Assembly: GCA_905479615.1 (NCBI GenBank)
Contig: CAJQNH010000145.1
Span: 1-18,937 of the forward strand
Direction of reading: 5' to 3'
Length of the DNA stretch: 18,937 nucleotides
Origin: an uncultured Eudoraea sp.
GTDB taxonomy: Bacteria > Bacteroidota > Bacteroidia > Flavobacteriales > Flavobacteriaceae
Below are positions 15,696 through 18,937 of this stretch, piece after piece. The notes under the pieces are model-generated. The model had not been told where the DNA came from, searched no databases, and saw only the letters and a list, made by a program, of their open reading frames with translations. How positions within the stretch are numbered: the stretch's first letter is position 1; each line of letters starts with the position of its first letter. The translations under genes were made by a program, and so were the position numbers.

Positions 15696-17804
15696 ATGTC
15701 TTTAAGGAAATCCTATTTTATTATCTTTTTTATAACCCTCTTTGTTTCTGGTTGTCAAAATTCAGAAGAGCCTTTTAAGGAGAAATTAAAAACCACTACC
15801 TGGTCTTCGTACTTAGGTGGGCCTGACAGAAATCACTTTTCCACCCTTTCCCAAATAACGAAAGAAAATGTAAGTCGCCTGAAAATTGCCTGGCAATATG
15901 AGGCGCCGGATTATGGGCAAATGCAAATGAACCCTATAGTTGTAGATACTATTTTATATGGTGTTACGGCGGCTCTTAGGGTAGTTGCTCTCCAGGCTGA
16001 AACCGGTAAAGAAATCTGGCGATATGGCGATTCTTTGCAGGTTTGGCATTCAACAAGCAGGGGTGTTTCCTATTGGGAGGAAGGAGAAGATAAACGAATT
16101 CTATTCACAAAAGGGCATGAATTATTTGCGCTAAATGCCATCACCGGAAAACCCATTACCGAGTTCGGAGTTAATGGCAAGGTTGATATGCATATTGGTA
16201 TGCCGGAAACGGCAAAAGATAAGTTTGTTATATCAAATACCCCGGGGACTATTTTTGAAGATCTTATTATTATGCCCCTCAGGGTTTCTGAGGATGCGGG
16301 TGCTGCGCCCGGGAACATTATGGCTTTTAATATTAAAACAGGAAAGCTTGAATGGGTTTTTCATACCATTCCTCTCTCTGGGGAGGCGGGCAACGAAACC
16401 TGGGAGGATAAAAACCCCCTGGTTGGTGCGGCAAACAATTGGGCCGGGATGGCGGTTGATGAAGCCAGGGGTGTACTTTATGTGCCAACTGGTTCTGCTG
16501 CTCCCGATTTTTATGGGGGCATACGAAAAGGAAGTAATTTATTTGCCAATTGCCTACTGGCTTTGGATGCAAAAACGGGCAATCGTATATGGCATTTTCA
16601 ATTCACACATCACGATATTTGGGATAGGGACCCGCCTGCGCCTCCTAATTTAATAACCATTACCAGAAATGGTAAAAAAATACCTGCTGTGGCCCAGGTT
16701 ACAAAACAAGGCTATGTATATGTTTTTCACAGAGAAACTGGTGATCCCTTGTTTGATATCAACGAAGTGCCTGTCCCCTCCTCCTCCCTAAAAGGAGAAA
16801 AAGCCTGGGAAACACAGCCATTTCCGGTTTCTCCTAAGCCCTTTGCGCGTCAGTCTTCAGAATTGACAAAAAATGATGTCAACCCTTATGCCAAAAACCA
16901 GGAAGAACTAAAAGCTATTCTAAATACCGCGGATAAGCGTATTTATGCCCCGCCCGGCCTCAAGCCGGTTTTGCTTTTCCCGGGATATGATGGTGCAGCC
17001 GAATGGGGAGGCGCTTCAGCAGATCCGGAAGATGGTATTTTATATGTTAATTCCAATGAAATGGCCTGGATATTGGAAATGGAAGAAAACAAACCTGATC
17101 CCGAAGGTCTTTCCTATGGAGAAAGTGTTTATCAAAAATACTGTGCTGTTTGTCACCAAAAAGACAGGAGCGGAATGGCTGCAAGCGGATTTCCCTCTTT
17201 GATAAATATTAGTGATAAATTAAGCAAAGAGGAATTGCTTAAGCAAATTAAACTTGGAAAAGGCATGATGATCGGATTTCCGCAGCTAACATCAATCGAA
17301 AAAGAAGGTCTTATTAGTTTCCTGATGGATGAAAACGACAAAAGAGAGGTGGTATCCAGGCTTTCTGAGTCGGAAGAAATTCCATATAAACATAAGGGGT
17401 ACAATAAGTTTTTGACAAGTGATGGCCTTCCGGCAATTTCACCTCCATGGGGAACCCTCCATGCTATTGATCTCAATTCAGGAGAATTTATCTGGTCTGT
17501 GCCTTTCGGAGAAACTCCCGAATTAAAAGAACAGGGATACCCAACAACCGGAACAGAAAATTATGGCGGTGCCGTAGTTACAGAAAATGGTCTGTTATTT
17601 ATAGGCGCTACTAAAGATGGATACTTCAGGGTATTCGACAAACATAGCGGAAAGGTTCTTTGGGAGTTTAAATTACCTGCTGCAGCCTTTGCAACACCGG
17701 CAATGTATGAGGTTAATGGGAAACAGTATATTGCTATTGCCTGTGGAGGAGAAAAATTGGGCACAGAAAAAGGAAATCGGATAGTGGCGTTTTCTTTAGA
17801 TTAG
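15696..17804 (+). CDS. PQQ-dependent dehydrogenase lipoprotein with internal cytochrome c domain
   Basis: This 702-residue protein starts with a lipoprotein signal peptide (lipobox FVSGC, Cys20). The body is a PQQ quinoprotein beta-propeller of the glucose/alcohol dehydrogenase group. Blade motifs of the form A-x-D/E-x-x-T-G-K-x-x-W recur at about residues 98–109, 145–156, 209–220, 288–299, 342–352, 589–600 and 646–656. HHDIWDRD (305–312) holds the likely catalytic Asp, and GAANNWAGM (244–252) is typical of the active site. A class I cytochrome c domain with heme motif CAVCH (483–487) and an axial Met candidate at 524 or 525 (KGMMIGFP) is inserted at about 470–555, before the last two blades. 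It should oxidise a sugar or alcohol in the periplasm and pass electrons from PQQH2 to its own heme. The substrate is unknown. No PQQ synthesis genes are visible here. Confidence 0.9.
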   Translation: MSLRKSYFIIFFITLFVSGCQNSEEPFKEKLKTTTWSSYLGGPDRNHFSTLSQITKENVSRLKIAWQYEAPDYGQMQMNPIVVDTILYGVTAALRVVALQAETGKEIWRYGDSLQVWHSTSRGVSYWEEGEDKRILFTKGHELFALNAITGKPITEFGVNGKVDMHIGMPETAKDKFVISNTPGTIFEDLIIMPLRVSEDAGAAPGNIMAFNIKTGKLEWVFHTIPLSGEAGNETWEDKNPLVGAANNWAGMAVDEARGVLYVPTGSAAPDFYGGIRKGSNLFANCLLALDAKTGNRIWHFQFTHHDIWDRDPPAPPNLITITRNGKKIPAVAQVTKQGYVYVFHRETGDPLFDINEVPVPSSSLKGEKAWETQPFPVSPKPFARQSSELTKNDVNPYAKNQEELKAILNTADKRIYAPPGLKPVLLFPGYDGAAEWGGASADPEDGILYVNSNEMAWILEMEENKPDPEGLSYGESVYQKYCAVCHQKDRSGMAASGFPSLINISDKLSKEELLKQIKLGKGMMIGFPQLTSIEKEGLISFLMDENDKREVVSRLSESEEIPYKHKGYNKFLTSDGLPAISPPWGTLHAIDLNSGEFIWSVPFGETPELKEQGYPTTGTENYGGAVVTENGLLFIGATKDGYFRVFDKHSGKVLWEFKLPAAAFATPAMYEVNGKQYIAIACGGEKLGTEKGNRIVAFSLD

Positions 17805-17947
17805 TAAGGCCCGTTTTTGAAAAGTGACCATTATTATCGCCTAAATAAAATTTAAGTGGCTTGGCTTATAAATATATAAAAAGTGTGCTATTTTTAAACC
17901 TCCGGAATTATAGCTTTCTTTAATTCTTTGTGTAAAACGAACTGAAT

Positions 17948-18937
17948 ATGGAAAAAATTAAAATCCTTGTTGTGGGTTGTGGAAATATGGGTACCAGCCA
18001 TGCTCGTGCTTACCACAAATTACCAGGTTTTGAAATTGCCGGATTGGTTAGCAGAAAACCCCAAAGCCGGGAGCGACTTTCTGATGAATTGGGAGGCTTG
18101 CCTAAGTTTGGTGATTTTAAAAAGGCTTTGGCCGCTACCAAACCCGATGCCGTAGCTATAAGTACTTATCCAGATACCCACGCGGCCTATGTGAGAGAAA
18201 GCCTGGAGGCAGGTGTTCATGTATTTGTTGAAAAACCCATAGCATTAACTGTTGAGGAGGCGGAAGAACTTGTTGAATTAGCTAAAAGAAAGAAGAAAAA
18301 ATTAGTTGTTGGTTATATTTTAAGGGTTCACCCAGCCTGGACAAAATTTGTAGAAACTGCGCAAACCCTTGGCAAACCGCTTGTAATGCGAATGAACCTT
18401 AATCAACAAAGTTCTGAAGAGCAGTGGTACACACACAAACAGCTAATGCGGTCTATGTCACCAATTGTTGATTGTGGAGTGCATTACGTTGATATTATGT
18501 GCTTAATGACAGGGGCACAACCCGTGAGCGTAAGTGCTATTGGAGCCCGGTTAACGGAAGAGATAAGTACTGATATGTATAATTACGGGCAATTACAAGT
18601 GCGCTTTAATGATGGTTCTGTTGGTTGGTACGAGGCGGGTTGGGGCCCCATGATAAGTGAAACGGCATTTTTTGTAAAGGATGTTATTGGGCCCAAAGGC
18701 TGTGTTTCTATTGCGGATGAGAAAAAAGGTGATTCGGATGATATTGAAAGTCATACCAAAACAGGGGGGTTAATATTACATTTCAGTGAGCTGGATGCCA
18801 ATGGAAAATTTATTAAAAAAGATGTGTTGGTAAGTACTGAAGATGAACCGGATCATGATGGGCTTTGTTTATTAGAACAGGAATATTTCTTAAAATCTAT
18901 TCAAAAAGACCTTGACCTGACTAATCATTTATCAGAT
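17948..18937 (+). CDS. Gfo/Idh/MocA-family oxidoreductase, 3' truncated by the window edge
   Basis: The frame is open from ATG 17948 to the end of the window: 330 complete codons and no stop, so the C-terminus lies outside. The N-terminal Rossmann domain binds NAD(P) through VVGCGNMG (8–15). The EKP motif (residues 95–97, Lys96) follows the HVFVEKPIAL strand, and the second domain has the DCGVHYVDIM stretch (175–184) with catalytic His179. Members oxidise or reduce sugars, sugar acids and inositols, usually via NAD(P). Full-length members are 330–390 residues, so little is missing. It begins 143 bp after the PQQ dehydrogenase gene and may belong to the same sugar-oxidising locus. The substrate cannot be told from sequence. 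Confidence 0.93.
   Translation, partial: MEKIKILVVGCGNMGTSHARAYHKLPGFEIAGLVSRKPQSRERLSDELGGLPKFGDFKKALAATKPDAVAISTYPDTHAAYVRESLEAGVHVFVEKPIALTVEEAEELVELAKRKKKKLVVGYILRVHPAWTKFVETAQTLGKPLVMRMNLNQQSSEEQWYTHKQLMRSMSPIVDCGVHYVDIMCLMTGAQPVSVSAIGARLTEEISTDMYNYGQLQVRFNDGSVGWYEAGWGPMISETAFFVKDVIGPKGCVSIADEKKGDSDDIESHTKTGGLILHFSELDANGKFIKKDVLVSTEDEPDHDGLCLLEQEYFLKSIQKDLDLTNHLSD

Noticed and set aside
16135..16653. 172-codon open frame on the plus strand
   Set aside because: It is an alternate frame inside the PQQ dehydrogenase gene, whose blade motifs cover the same bases in the correct frame.
17153..17476. 107-codon open frame on the minus strand
   Set aside because: It is antisense to the cytochrome c domain of the PQQ dehydrogenase and has no features of a real protein.
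17861..17896. Promoter-like TTG … TATTTTTA before the Gfo/Idh/MocA gene
   Set aside because: The 25-bp spacing is longer than the usual 17–23 bp and the −7 element is imperfect in a very AT-rich stretch.
1..18937. tRNA, rRNA, CRISPR arrays, insertion sequences or prophage genes
   Set aside because: The gaps between genes are short (281 bp at most). I saw no cloverleaf-like segments, regularly spaced direct repeats, transposase motifs or phage-type genes in them.

Overview
The window is about 18.9 kb of AT-rich, densely coding DNA. It looks like the chromosome of a member of Bacteroidota, most likely a marine-type flavobacterium. The reasons are the lipoprotein signal peptides (…YSC, …LAGC, …VSGC), the near absence of Shine-Dalgarno sequences, TTG/TAnnTTTG-like promoter elements, the rnpA–S41 protease pairing, and family-level resemblance of most proteins to Bacteroidota members. 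Fourteen complete genes and two genes cut by the window edges cover nearly everything. I saw no rRNA, tRNA, CRISPR array or insertion sequence. The longest gap without a gene is 281 bp.

Region 1 (1–4955, plus strand) is an exported or hydrolase block. It holds the 3' part of a metallo-beta-lactamase-fold hydrolase, an SMP-30/gluconolactonase-like lipoprotein, a subtilisin-family (S8) lipoprotein with a large insertion between its catalytic Asp and His, and a secreted M1 aminopeptidase-like metalloprotease. The genes overlap or lie 12–13 bp apart and probably form one transcription unit. Region 2 (4994–8053, minus strand) is a two-gene operon. A GCS2-type carboxylate–amine ligase fused to a C-terminal CBS pair is followed 3 bp later by an AstE/aspartoacylase-family zinc hydrolase. 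Together they suggest making and breaking of an amide or peptide bond on an unknown metabolite. The operon is divergent from rnpA, and the shared intergenic region carries a perfect 16-bp palindrome.

Region 3 (8182–10180) is rnpA overlapping an S41 C-terminal processing protease. Region 4 (10462–12981) is a compact operon of a fumarylacetoacetate hydrolase-family enzyme, a cytosolic SMP-30 lactonase and a short-chain dehydrogenase. This set resembles part of a non-phosphorylative (oxidative) pathway for deoxysugars or sugar acids. Region 5 (13072–15611) holds a short alpha-glucan-phosphorylase-like protein, in which the pyridoxal-phosphate lysine is replaced by Thr, followed by a fructosamine-kinase-family kinase. 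Region 6 (15696–end) holds a PQQ-dependent dehydrogenase lipoprotein with a cytochrome c domain inserted inside its propeller, then the 5' part of a Gfo/Idh/MocA oxidoreductase.

Read together, the right half could oxidise a sugar to a lactone (PQQ enzyme outside, Gfo/Idh/MocA inside), open the lactone (SMP-30 enzymes on both sides of the membrane), and then dehydrogenate and cleave the resulting keto-deoxy acid (SDR and FAH enzymes). The expected sugar-acid dehydratase is not in the window, so this pathway is inference. The most unusual features are the GCS2–CBS/AstE pair with its palindrome, the phosphorylase-fold protein lacking the PLP lysine, and the heme domain embedded in the PQQ propeller.
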